Shown here piece after piece: positions 1 through 6,203 of a DNA stretch of 28,239 nt. Source of the DNA: UMGS363 sp051891935 (GTDB lineage Bacteria; Bacillota; Clostridia; Oscillospirales; Ruminococcaceae). Position 1 is the stretch's first letter, and each line of letters begins with the position of its first letter. The notes under the pieces were generated by a model. That model was not told the origin of the DNA. It did not search any database and was given only the letters and a program-made list of their open reading frames with translations. The stretch spans positions 1 through 28,239 of the forward strand of contig JBJFFR010000176.1 in assembly GCA_051891935.1 (NCBI GenBank), given 5' to 3'. The position numbers and the translations under genes are program-made.

Positions 1-55
1 GACTTGGATTATTCTATCTGTCGTCTTTGTCTATAGAACGATATGAACTTAGTAT
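1..55. repeat. MITE fragment (one arm) cut by the window edge
   Basis: This segment is the inverted copy of 28026-28080, with only a few differences. It contains the shared core CTTTGTCTATAGAACGAT and ends in AGTAT, the outer end of the element's terminal repeat. Only one arm is seen because the window starts inside the element. Other copies are at 23431-23520 and 28026-28185. Confidence 0.8.
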
Positions 56-153
56 AAAAACCATTTAAACTGTAGACAAAAAATCTGCGCAAAATCTATA
101 TATGAGAGATTTTTGCTTGATTTTTTGTACAGTTTTTAAATGGTTTTAAGTAT
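50..153. repeat. Long imperfect hairpin element
   Basis: The arms at about 50-85 and 118-153 are inverted copies sharing AACCATTTAAA and CAAAAAATC. An inner stem continues the pairing (GCAAAATCT against AGATTTTTGC), so nearly the whole 100 bp folds on itself. No reading frame is present. It abuts the MITE arm at 1-55 and lies downstream of spoIIID. It may be a small non-autonomous mobile element or a strong RNA hairpin. Confidence 0.6.
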
Positions 154-162
154 AAAGGCGGA

Positions 163-209
163 GAGCCGCACTGTTCCCACAAAACGGAACAGTGCGGCTC
201 TTATTTTTT
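163..209. terminator. Hairpin terminator after spoIIID
   Basis: GAGCCGCACTGTTCC (163-177) pairs perfectly with GGAACAGTGCGGCTC (186-200). A T-rich run follows on the plus strand. On the minus strand it starts right at the spoIIID stop codon but has no good T tract there, so it may act mainly on plus-strand transcription or as a 3' stabiliser. Confidence 0.7.
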
Positions 210-476
210 ATGCTTTGAGATCTCCTCATACTTATGCTTTGTTGCCATTCCTCCTCGGATATGGCGTTCCTGCTTATTTATTTCCAATACTCTTTTTACT
301 GCCGGATAAAGCTGTGGAGCTGTTATCGGCAGTTTTTCGGTGAGGTCTTTATGTACCGTAGATTTGGATATCCCGAACTCTTTTGCTGCGGCGCGGACGG
401 TTGCGTTATGCTCGATGATATACTCGCCGAGGATAACGGCACGGTCTTCCGTATCCGCTTTTGGTACGAACTTCAT
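201..476 (-). CDS. spoIIID: Stage III sporulation protein D (DNA-binding regulator)
   Basis: SpoIIID is a small mother-cell DNA-binding protein that activates and represses many sigma-E-dependent genes and is needed to switch to sigma-K. The 91-residue product has the family's helix-turn-helix with the signature EFGISKSTVHKDLTEKLP (about residues 34-51), followed by the conserved basic tail with RHIRGG and ATKHKY (about 73-87). Length fits the family. The start is the ATG at 476. It is a core sporulation gene, so it marks the conserved chromosome bordering the accessory genes to its right. No promoter was assigned. Confidence 0.95.
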   Translation of the reverse strand: MKFVPKADTEDRAVILGEYIIEHNATVRAAAKEFGISKSTVHKDLTEKLPITAPQLYPAVKRVLEINKQERHIRGGMATKHKYEEISKHKK

Positions 477-552
477 TTATGCTCACTCCAATGCAAATGT
501 TTGTTGTAACATTTATATGCTTGGAAGTGTGGAAAAATGATATGGATGAGGG

Positions 553-746
553 TTAAGTGAATTTGGTTTTTTGCTCCGTGGTGTATTCGTCGACATACAG
601 CCGCACAAGGTTATGACCGTTCTTTTCCGTAAATTCGGTAAAGAATTTTTTCTGCGCTTCAAGGCTGTTGAGCTGGTCTTCTTTATCTGTTGATACTCGG
701 CAGTATGCGGCTAAGGCGTAAGGTAATCATCATAATCTGAGAGCAT
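553..746 (-). pseudogene. Remnant of a large serine recombinase (5' end only)
   Basis: A start codon at 746 follows an AGGAGG site and opens a short frame (MLSDYDDYLTP) ending in TAG. In an adjacent frame the sequence continues with AAYCRVSTDKEDQLNSLEAQ and stays open to a TAA at 553-555. The AYCRVST motif, with its catalytic serine, and the DQLNSLEAQ helix are the usual start of large serine recombinases of the TndX/TnpX type. A frameshift near residue 11 and loss of everything after about 60 residues make this a dead fragment. It suggests an integrative element once occupied this site. About 190 bp of recognisable gene remains. Confidence 0.75.
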
Positions 747-771
747 TTTCAAATCCTCCTTTTTGTAGTAT

Positions 772-957
772 TTATTGTTTTGTTGCAATCTGTCGCAACC
801 TTTCGCAAGCTGTGATATTGGGACAGTATGTATCGTCATATTTGGCTTGTAATCTTGAACGAGCTTCGGTTAATGATACATTCGGCTCACTTGAAATCAT
901 ACGCTTTTCGGCAAGATCTAATTTTGACTGCAAAAGTGAAGCTTCATAGTTCATCAT
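772..957 (-). CDS. Small hypothetical protein upstream of the recombinase remnant
   Basis: This 61-residue, charged, probably helical protein has no family I recognise. It begins MMNYEAS and has no membrane segment. Support comes from an AAAGGGG ribosome binding site just before the ATG at 957 and a well-formed minus-strand promoter at 982-1010. It ends 25 bp before the start codon of the recombinase remnant (553-746), as in a two-gene operon. Similar small genes often sit beside recombinases in integrative elements, but its role is unknown. Confidence 0.5.
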   Translation of the reverse strand: MMNYEASLLQSKLDLAEKRMISSEPNVSLTEARSRLQAKYDDTYCPNITACERLRQIATKQ

Positions 958-981
958 AAATTTGATCCCCTTTCTATTTAC

Positions 982-1010
982 AGTATATACTATTTCATAA
1001 AGGATTTCAA
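982..1010 (-). promoter_or_regulatory. SigA-type promoter for the 772-957 gene
   Basis: Read on the minus strand, TTGAAA (1005-1010) and TATACT (982-987) are 17 bp apart. The expected RNA start is about 20 bp before the ATG at 957. The -10 box overlaps the perfect palindrome AGTATATACT (982-991), which could be an operator shared with the divergent recombinase gene at 1033. Confidence 0.6.
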
Positions 1011-1032
1011 TATAAAAACGGAGGTGCGTTTA

Positions 1033-1590
1033 ATGAAAGTAGGCTACATAAGAGTATCTACCGAGGAACAGAACACGGCAAGACAAGAAGTTTTAATGGA
1101 ACAGCTTGGAGTTGACAGAATATATATCGACAAGATCTACGGCAAGAGCAAGGAGCGAACGCAGCTTAAAGAGATGCTTGGATTTGTGCGCATGGGTGAT
1201 ACGGTTATTGTTGAATCTATTTCACGATTTGCAAGGAACACAAAAGATCTGCTTGAACTTATCGACCTGCTCACCGAAAAGGGAGTGGAGTTTGTCAGCA
1301 GAAAGGAGAGCATTGACACGACCACTCCTGCGGGAAAGTTTATGCTTACTGTATTTGCTGCGGTTGCGGAGTTGGAGCGTGGGTACATACTTGACCGTCA
1401 GAAGGAAGGTATTGCTATTGCAAAATCGCAGGGCAAATACAAGGGCAGAAAGGCCAAAGCTGTTGATGAGCAGCTTTGGGGTGAGTTATATGGAAAGTGG
1501 GTTGCGGATGAGATAACTGCCGTGGAGTTTATGCAGCGGATGGGGTTGAGCAAGAGTGCGTTTTATAGGAGATGCAGGCGAGCAGACTGA
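1033..1590 (+). CDS. Serine recombinase, resolvase/invertase family
   Basis: This is a site-specific recombinase that forms a 5'-phosphoserine link to DNA and resolves or inverts DNA between short sites. The 185-residue length matches TnpR/Hin-type enzymes. The catalytic serine is in GYIRVST (Ser9), with the conserved arginines in SRFARNT (about residues 65-71). AELERGYILDRQKEGIA forms the start of the long E helix, and a C-terminal helix-turn-helix covers about 140-182. The ATG at 1033 is chosen because GGAGG lies 8 bp upstream; a GTG at 1024 overlaps that site. It is divergent from the recombinase remnant and followed by a terminator. It appears intact and is a mobility marker for the island's left edge. 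Confidence 0.9.
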   Translation: MKVGYIRVSTEEQNTARQEVLMEQLGVDRIYIDKIYGKSKERTQLKEMLGFVRMGDTVIVESISRFARNTKDLLELIDLLTEKGVEFVSRKESIDTTTPAGKFMLTVFAAVAELERGYILDRQKEGIAIAKSQGKYKGRKAKAVDEQLWGELYGKWVADEITAVEFMQRMGLSKSAFYRRCRRAD

Positions 1591-1611
1591 AAAAGTTTAT
1601 AAGAAATTATG

Positions 1612-1650
1612 AGTGCCTGAATGTTATGATTTCAGGCATTCTATATTTTT
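1612..1650 (+). terminator. Rho-independent terminator of the recombinase gene
   Basis: TGCCTGAA (1614-1621) pairs with TTCAGGCA (1631-1638), followed by a T-rich stretch to 1650, 20-60 bp after the stop codon of the 1033-1590 gene. Confidence 0.75.
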
Positions 1651-1734
1651 ACCGGTGATACAGATAATGAAAATATTGAATTCGGAATAACTATGTCAAA
1701 TTAAAGTTTAATTTGCCGATTTCGGAATTTTTAA

Positions 1735-1763
1735 TTGACATAAGAATAAACGTGTGATATAAT
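1735..1763 (+). promoter_or_regulatory. Consensus SigA promoter of the ATPase gene
   Basis: TTGACA (1735-1740) and TATAAT (1758-1763) are both exact consensus and 17 bp apart. The -35 box is part of an inverted repeat with TATGTCAAATTAAA (1692-1705), and TTCGGAAT occurs twice (1681, 1721), suggesting possible operator sites. Confidence 0.85.
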
Positions 1764-1792
1764 GAAAAAAACGTAATATGGGAGTGGTGAAA

Positions 1793-3019
1793 ATGGTTGA
1801 ACGCACGGAATATCTTGAACTGATAAAGTCATGGAGAAATGAAAAGGTAATAAAGGTCATTACGGGAATACGCCGATGCGGAAAATCTACGCTTCTGGAT
1901 CAGTACAGGGACTATTTGCTCAGCGTGGGCGTAAGTGATGAACAGATAGTTTTTATCAATTTTGAAGATCTTGATTTTGAAGAGCTGCTTGACTATAAAA
2001 AGCTGTATTCCTATCTTACGGGACGTCTTGCAAAGGATAAATATACCTATATTTTTCTTGATGAGATACAAAAGGTTGCCGAATTTGAAAAGGTAGTTGA
2101 CAGCTTATATATAAAGGATAATGTTGATATTTATATCACGGGTTCAAATTCGTATCTGCTTTCGGGAGAACTTGCGACGCTGCTGTCGGGACGTTATGTG
2201 GAGATATCTATGCTTCCGCTTTCTTTCGCCGAGTTCTGCAAGCTGAAAAACTCGGAAAGCAGTGCTGACGAATTGTTTGCCGAGTATATGCGTGACGGTG
2301 GAATGCCGTATGTTGCGCTTATGGATAAGACCAAAGAAAAGGTTGATATGTATCTTGAAGGCATATACAATACGGTCATTGTCAAAGACATTGAGGACAG
2401 GCAGAAGCGCAGGGAACAGGACGCAAACAAGCGCAAAATAACGGATATTGCGCTTTTAAAGAATATAGCGAAGTTTCTTGCAGGCTCGGTTGGAAGTCCG
2501 ATTTCGGTGAAAAGCATATCGGATTACATTGTTTCCTCCGGCAGAAAGGTTTCGGACAACACGGTCAGCGATTACATTGAAGCGTTGGAGGAATCCTATA
2601 TTTTCTATCCTGCGGAGCGTTATGACATTCTCGGAAAGCAGACTTTGAAGATGAATCAGAAGCTTTACATTGTGGATTTGGGTATTCGAAGGCATTTGCT
2701 GTCGAGGAAGAATTATGATTTAGGTTTTTCGCTTGAAAACGTTGTTTTCCTTGAGCTTCTCCGCAGGGGATACAAGGTGAATGTTGGCAAGGTGGGAGCG
2801 ACAGAGGTCGATTTTGTTGCGCAGAAGGACGGCAAAGTTCATTATTTTCAGGTAACGGCTTCGCTTGCTGATGAAAAGACGTTTGAGAGAGAGATCACTC
2901 CGCTTCGCAATATTTCTGACAACTATCCAAAGACTATTCTTACGCTTGATCGGTTTACTCTTGGGGATTATGAGGGTATTGAGGTTGTGAATGCGGTGGA
3001 TTGGCTGGTTGATAAATAA
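1793..3019 (+). CDS. ATP-binding protein, AAA_14/DUF4143 family
   Basis: This cytoplasmic P-loop ATPase belongs to the common AAA_14 plus DUF4143 family, whose cellular role is poorly known. Walker A is GIRRCGKST (residues 25-33) and Walker B is YIFLDEI (86-92). The sensor-like ITGSNS follows, and the C-terminal half (about 200-408) has the DUF4143 pattern including VDFVAQKDGKVHYFQVT, which resembles a PD-(D/E)xK-like fold. The protein is 408 residues. The ATG at 1793 is used because GGGAGTGG lies just upstream, inside a longer frame starting at 1778. It has its own consensus promoter and terminator, so it is a single-gene unit. These ATPases are frequent in accessory regions; a defence role is not shown. 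Confidence 0.85.
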   Translation: MVERTEYLELIKSWRNEKVIKVITGIRRCGKSTLLDQYRDYLLSVGVSDEQIVFINFEDLDFEELLDYKKLYSYLTGRLAKDKYTYIFLDEIQKVAEFEKVVDSLYIKDNVDIYITGSNSYLLSGELATLLSGRYVEISMLPLSFAEFCKLKNSESSADELFAEYMRDGGMPYVALMDKTKEKVDMYLEGIYNTVIVKDIEDRQKRREQDANKRKITDIALLKNIAKFLAGSVGSPISVKSISDYIVSSGRKVSDNTVSDYIEALEESYIFYPAERYDILGKQTLKMNQKLYIVDLGIRRHLLSRKNYDLGFSLENVVFLELLRRGYKVNVGKVGATEVDFVAQKDGKVHYFQVTASLADEKTFEREITPLRNISDNYPKTILTLDRFTLGDYEGIEVVNAVDWLVDK

Positions 3020-3032
3020 TTGAAATTTTGAA

Positions 3033-3071
3033 CTCCCGTATGAAGTTTTGGTGCTTTATACGGGATTTTTT
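3033..3071 (+). terminator. Terminator of the ATPase gene, first copy of a repeated cassette
   Basis: TCCCGTAT (3034-3041) pairs with ATACGGGA (3058-3065) and is followed by TTTTT. A close relative lies at 15090-15127, and both are followed by the same two operator-like dyads and a promoter. Confidence 0.8.
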
Positions 3072-3072
3072 A

Positions 3073-3092
3073 CTGTCCAAAAGTTTGTACAG
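3073..3092. promoter_or_regulatory. Upstream dyad operator, copy 1
   Basis: CTGTCCAAAAGTTTGTACAG is nearly palindromic (CTGT-N-CAAA-N2-TTTG-N-ACAG) and identical over all 20 bp to 15128-15147. The sequence between it and the next dyad is not conserved, which points to selection on the site itself. Confidence 0.7.
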
Positions 3093-3113
3093 GTTTGGAA
3101 TTATTTCTTTGAA

Positions 3114-3145
3114 TGACAGCCATTGTCACTCTATGTATGTATAAT
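3114..3145 (+). promoter_or_regulatory. Operator TGACA-N5-TGTCA and -10 box before the first LRAT-like operon
   Basis: The dyad TGACAGCCATTGTCA (3114-3128) lies 11 bp upstream of TATAAT (3140-3145). The same arrangement occurs at 15169-15200. No good -35 box is present at 17 bp, so the dyad occupies the -35 region and may bind an activator or a repressor. Confidence 0.65.
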
Positions 3146-3176
3146 AAGGGTAAAGAAAGCAAAAGGAGGTCTTATT

Positions 3177-3734
3177 ATGGGTGAAAACGGCGAGACTTTT
3201 CGTGAGATGCAGGACATTTACTATGAAGCTATGGAAATGATTGAGCATGATTTTGAAAATATGCTCGGTGATGATTACTGCGGCGGTGTTAGTGATGATG
3301 AGGTTGAGAATGCAGTAGCTGCGGAGAACAATCGCATCGTTTCGACGGTGATGAAAACTGCGGTGCAGGCTGTCGGGAAGTGCATAAATGACACGGTTGC
3401 GGCTTATGACGGCGGTGATGAATACAAAGGTGAGGACAATTTCAAGAAGGGCGATCGCTTGCGCATTATTGCAGGGTCAAAGAGCTTTCATGCGATATAT
3501 GTGAGTTGCGGAAAGGTGATTTATTACTCCAAGGGTTACGATTTCTTCCCCGAGGTCAAGCTTGTGCCGCTGGGGTTCTTTGCGAAAAAGGGAAAGGTTG
3601 AGGCGGTCAAGGTTTGCGGAGAAGATTTTTCGCCCGAAATTGCTGTACGCCGTGCGATGTCAAAGCTTGGCGACAACAATTTCAAAAACAGCGAGGAATT
3701 TGTAAAATGGTGTTTTGGAGAAAAGGAGTGTTGA
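3177..3734 (+). CDS. LRAT-fold protein lacking catalytic residues (paralogue 1)
   Basis: This 185-residue protein resembles the LRAT / NlpC-P60-like acyltransferase-hydrolase fold. It has an acidic N-terminus (about 1-50), a helical linker (50-75) and an LRAT-like domain (about 88-180) with KKGDRLRI, SFHAIYV and EFVKWC. Compared with the intact relative at 16694-17377, His105 remains, but the second histidine is Tyr116 (VIYYS) and the catalytic cysteine is Ser172 (KNSEEF), with about four residues missing before it. It is therefore probably a binding or regulatory pseudo-enzyme. The start at 3177 follows AAAGGAGGT. It is 3 bp from the next gene and shares its operon. Family assignment rests on motif similarity. 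Confidence 0.75.
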   Translation: MGENGETFREMQDIYYEAMEMIEHDFENMLGDDYCGGVSDDEVENAVAAENNRIVSTVMKTAVQAVGKCINDTVAAYDGGDEYKGEDNFKKGDRLRIIAGSKSFHAIYVSCGKVIYYSKGYDFFPEVKLVPLGFFAKKGKVEAVKVCGEDFSPEIAVRRAMSKLGDNNFKNSEEFVKWCFGEKEC

Positions 3735-3737
3735 ACT

Positions 3738-4382
3738 ATGAATGAATATGAAAATGATGAGCTTGAAGTCAAGGATTATGAGCGTTATCTTGACGAAGAA
3801 TATGAGGGTGCAGGTGGTTTTCTTATTAATATGCGAAACTATTGGCGTGGCTTTGCAAACGATATGTACAGCGGCATGGACTGCATGATAAACGATTATA
3901 ACGAGCTTACCGACGGGCTGGAGGACATGACGGACAATGAGGAGATCATGGACATGGCGGTTGAGGCAGGCAGAATGAGGACGCTTGCGCTTGTATCGGA
4001 GAGTGCTATCGGGGCGATAGGGAACTGTCTTGAAGCGGCGGCTGCGCTGTTTGACAAGGACGCAAAGTCTTCCGAGCCGATAACGTTTCGGGTGGGCGAT
4101 CATCTTTACATAAGGAACGGGTTAAAAGGCTATCACGGGATCTATGCAGGAAACAGGACGGTGATCTTCTACTCGAAGGGATTTGATATGCTGCCTGCGG
4201 TGCGGACGATAACCTTTGCGCTTTTTGCGAAGAAGGGCAGGGTGACGGTCATGCCGTCCGATGTTGACAGCGCTGCGAAATACAGTCCCGAACAGATAGT
4301 TGAACGTGCGAAGTCACGGCTTGGCGAAGATGAATTTCAGAATTCCGAGAGCTTTGTGCGCTGGTGCAGGAGCGGTTGTTAG
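3738..4382 (+). CDS. LRAT-fold protein lacking catalytic residues (paralogue 2)
   Basis: This 214-residue paralogue has the same plan: acidic N-terminus, helical region (about 70-105) and LRAT-like domain (about 115-212) with VGDHLYI, GYHGIYAG and SFVRWC. His133 is kept, but the second histidine is Phe144 (VIFYS) and the cysteine position is Ser203 (QNSESF), so catalysis of the known type is unlikely. The ATG at 3738 follows a GGAG site and starts 3 bp after the preceding stop codon. Its stop codon lies inside the repeated segment at 4379-4423, so its 3' end may be a recombination junction. Confidence 0.75.
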   Translation: MNEYENDELEVKDYERYLDEEYEGAGGFLINMRNYWRGFANDMYSGMDCMINDYNELTDGLEDMTDNEEIMDMAVEAGRMRTLALVSESAIGAIGNCLEAAAALFDKDAKSSEPITFRVGDHLYIRNGLKGYHGIYAGNRTVIFYSKGFDMLPAVRTITFALFAKKGRVTVMPSDVDSAAKYSPEQIVERAKSRLGEDEFQNSESFVRWCRSGC

Positions 4383-4423
4383 CTGTCAGCTTACCTAAAA
4401 TGTCGGATTTTGTAGTATAATAT
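4379..4423 (+). promoter_or_regulatory. Orphan promoter segment, copy of the lipoprotein promoter
   Basis: These 45 bp match 22189-22233 at all but one position and include TATAAT (4416-4421). At 22189 the segment drives a lipoprotein gene; here no gene follows and the terminator at 4446-4506 begins about 25 bp later. Any transcript would be a short RNA of about 80 nt ending in that hairpin. Confidence 0.65.
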
Positions 4424-4445
4424 CTTTATTCAAGGATGTAGTTCA

Positions 4446-4511
4446 AAAGCCGCAGAAGCTTGCGGAAAACGCATGGAAAAGCGGTTTCACAGACTTCTGC
4501 GGCTTTGATTT
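4446..4511. terminator. Bidirectional terminator between the orphan promoter and the XRE gene
   Basis: AAAGCCGCAGAAG (4446-4458) pairs perfectly with CTTCTGCGGCTTT (4494-4506). It ends the convergent XRE gene (minus strand) and any RNA from the promoter at 4379-4423. A related hairpin lies at 23334-23378. Confidence 0.8.
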
Positions 4512-4860
4512 ATTTCTTATGGAGATCGGCGATACTCTCGACGATCTCGGCTATTTTAACGGCGGTTTCCTCGTCAGTTTCCGATAGGACTGTGGCGATA
4601 CGGTGCATAGCTTCTTCGGACGAAGGCTTTATTTCTGCGCTGAAATCGAGCAGCTCGGACATGGAGATTTTCAGACCCACACATATCTTATACAGGGTAT
4701 CAACGGTAGGACATTTTTCTCCTCTTTCGACCTTGCCGAGGTAGGCTGGGTGGATCCCCGAATTGAGCGCAAGGGCTTCTTGGCTTAAACCACGCTGGTT
4801 TCGGAAGTCACGGATACGAAGACCTACGTTATATGCAATTTTTTCTCGTTCAAAACTCAT
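4510..4860 (-). CDS. XRE-family transcriptional regulator
   Basis: This 116-residue protein has an N-terminal Cro/CI-type helix-turn-helix (about 12-67) with LRIRDFRNQRGLSQEALA, the recognition-helix region HPAYLGKVERG and the closing PTVDTLYKICVGL. A short helical tail (about 75-116) follows, likely for dimerisation. The ATG at 4860 has an AAAGGCGG site upstream. AGCTGCAAAT occurs on the plus strand at 4909 and 4958, flanking its promoter region and inside the promoter at 4951-4979, making it a candidate operator. A fragment of a second copy of this gene's 3' end survives at 23377-23431. Targets are unknown. Confidence 0.88.
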   Translation of the reverse strand: MSFEREKIAYNVGLRIRDFRNQRGLSQEALALNSGIHPAYLGKVERGEKCPTVDTLYKICVGLKISMSELLDFSAEIKPSSEEAMHRIATVLSETDEETAVKIAEIVESIADLHKK

Positions 4861-4950
4861 ACTGCACCGCCTTTTCTTTATATTATAACTTTATACCATA
4901 TTTTATGCAGCTGCAAATACTTTTAGAGAATAAAATATAAGCTCTAAAGA

Positions 4951-4979
4951 TTGAAAAAGCTGCAAATTTATTGTATAAT
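4951..4979 (+). promoter_or_regulatory. SigA-type promoter, upstream promoter of the WYL gene
   Basis: TTGAAA (4951-4956) and TATAAT (4974-4979) are 17 bp apart. AGCTGCAAAT lies in the spacer, a possible XRE site. The 190-bp leader to 5177 also carries the dyad at 5010-5022. Confidence 0.6.
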
Positions 4980-5009
4980 TTATAAAAATGAAGATTTTTT
5001 GACAAGATA

Positions 5010-5022
5010 GACAACGACTGTC
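5010..5022. promoter_or_regulatory. TGACA-type dyad in the WYL leader
   Basis: GACAACGACTGTC has the same half-sites and the same 5-bp spacing as the dyads at 3114-3128 and 15169-15183. A possible -10 box, TATTAT (5036-5041), follows at 12 bp, against 11 bp at the other two. This fits autoregulation by the WYL protein, though the match is shorter and could be chance. Confidence 0.4.
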
Positions 5023-5124
5023 ATAGATGATGTTGTATTATATTAATACGATAAAAAGTTGCACAAAATTTTTGTTCATAATTTAGTGAAATGAACTTTA
5101 TTTGCTAAATATACAAAAAATATG

Positions 5125-5153
5125 TTGAAAAATAAAGCGTTTTGGTGTAAAAT
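5125..5153 (+). promoter_or_regulatory. Proximal promoter of the WYL gene
   Basis: TTGAAA (5125-5130) and TAAAAT (5148-5153) are 17 bp apart, placing the RNA start about 15 bp before the ATG at 5177. Just upstream, GTTCAT and ATGAAC (within 5073-5095) form a further inverted repeat. Confidence 0.6.
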
Positions 5154-5176
5154 GAATATATGCGATGGTGATTTAA

Positions 5177-6130
5177 ATGGATAAAATGAGCAATGGCTTT
5201 AAATACAACAGGGTACTTTCGATATACACGAAGCTTATGGACGGCGAAGTGATAAACAAGGCGGCGGAGGCGGAGTATTTCGGTGTAAATCTGCGGACGA
5301 TACAGCGTGACATTGACGATCTGCGTATGTTTTTTGAGGACAAGGCGGCAGAGGGTGAGCTTCGTCGTGAGCTTGTTTACAGCCGTGAAAACGGCGGCTA
5401 TCAGCTTGTGACGAGGGGCGAGGATTCGCTTACGAACAGCGAAGCACTTGCGGTTTGCAAGATACTTTTGGAGAGCCGTGCGTTTACGAAGTCGGAGATG
5501 GAGCCTATCATTGACAAGCTGCTTAAAGGCTGTGTGCCGATGAAAAATCAGCGCACGGTGAGGGAGCTTATCACGAACGAGATGTTCCATTATGTTGAGC
5601 TTAATCATCACAAGGAATTTGTGGATTCGATGTGGGAGATAGGCGAGGCGGTTCAGAAGCAGCTTTGCATGAGGATAGAATACGAAAAGCAGGACGGGTC
5701 GGTCGTGGAGCGCACGATTGAGCCGGTTGGAATAATGTTTTCGGAGTTCTATTTTTATCTCACGGCGTTCATTGAGGACATTGACAGGGAAAAAGAGTTC
5801 CGCAACAAGGATGATATTTTCCCGACGATATACAGAATTGACAGGATAAAGCGGTTTGAGGTGCTGGACAGGCATTTTGACATACCATACAAGGACAGGT
5901 TTGAAGAGGGTGAATTCCGCAAGCGGATACAGTTCATGTATGGTGGAAGGCTGCGGAAGATAAAGTTTTTATACAAGGGCAAAAACGTTGAATCGGTTCT
6001 TGACAGGCTGCCCACGGCGAAGATCATTGAGAAAAATGATGCCGGATATGTTATTTCGGCGGAGGTTTTCGGTGACGGGGTTGATATGTGGGTTAGGAGT
6101 CAGGGGGAGAATGTTGAGGTTATGAATTAA
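5177..6130 (+). CDS. WYL-domain transcriptional regulator
   Basis: WYL regulators are DNA-binding proteins with a ligand-sensing WYL domain; many control phage-defence genes. The 317-residue product has an N-terminal winged helix (about 8-70), with YFGVNLRTIQRDIDDLR as its recognition helix. The WYL core (about 150-230) includes RIEYEKQDGS and EFYFYLTAF in place of the classic W-Y-L motif, and the C-terminal extension ends GDGVDMWVRSQG, typical of the family. It is full length. The ATG at 5177 has a modest GGTGAT site. Flanked by the dyads described at 3114 and 15169, it is the best local candidate to control the LRAT operons; this is inference. Confidence 0.9.
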   Translation: MDKMSNGFKYNRVLSIYTKLMDGEVINKAAEAEYFGVNLRTIQRDIDDLRMFFEDKAAEGELRRELVYSRENGGYQLVTRGEDSLTNSEALAVCKILLESRAFTKSEMEPIIDKLLKGCVPMKNQRTVRELITNEMFHYVELNHHKEFVDSMWEIGEAVQKQLCMRIEYEKQDGSVVERTIEPVGIMFSEFYFYLTAFIEDIDREKEFRNKDDIFPTIYRIDRIKRFEVLDRHFDIPYKDRFEEGEFRKRIQFMYGGRLRKIKFLYKGKNVESVLDRLPTAKIIEKNDAGYVISAEVFGDGVDMWVRSQGENVEVMN

Positions 6131-6203
6131 GCATTTCCGTTTGCCTTTGTTCTGATTATCCATTACATTGTTTTATTACTTTATAAAAATGGAGATAGAT
6201 ATT

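Noticed and set aside
140..343. Plus-strand frames in 140-540
   Set aside because: They oppose spoIIID, which is unambiguous.
3123..3128. TTGTCA as a -35 box for TATAAT at 3140
   Set aside because: The spacing is only 11 bp; the hexamer is better read as half of the TGACA-N5-TGTCA dyad.
5105..5875. 256-residue minus-strand open frame
   Set aside because: Antisense to the WYL regulator, which has clear family motifs.
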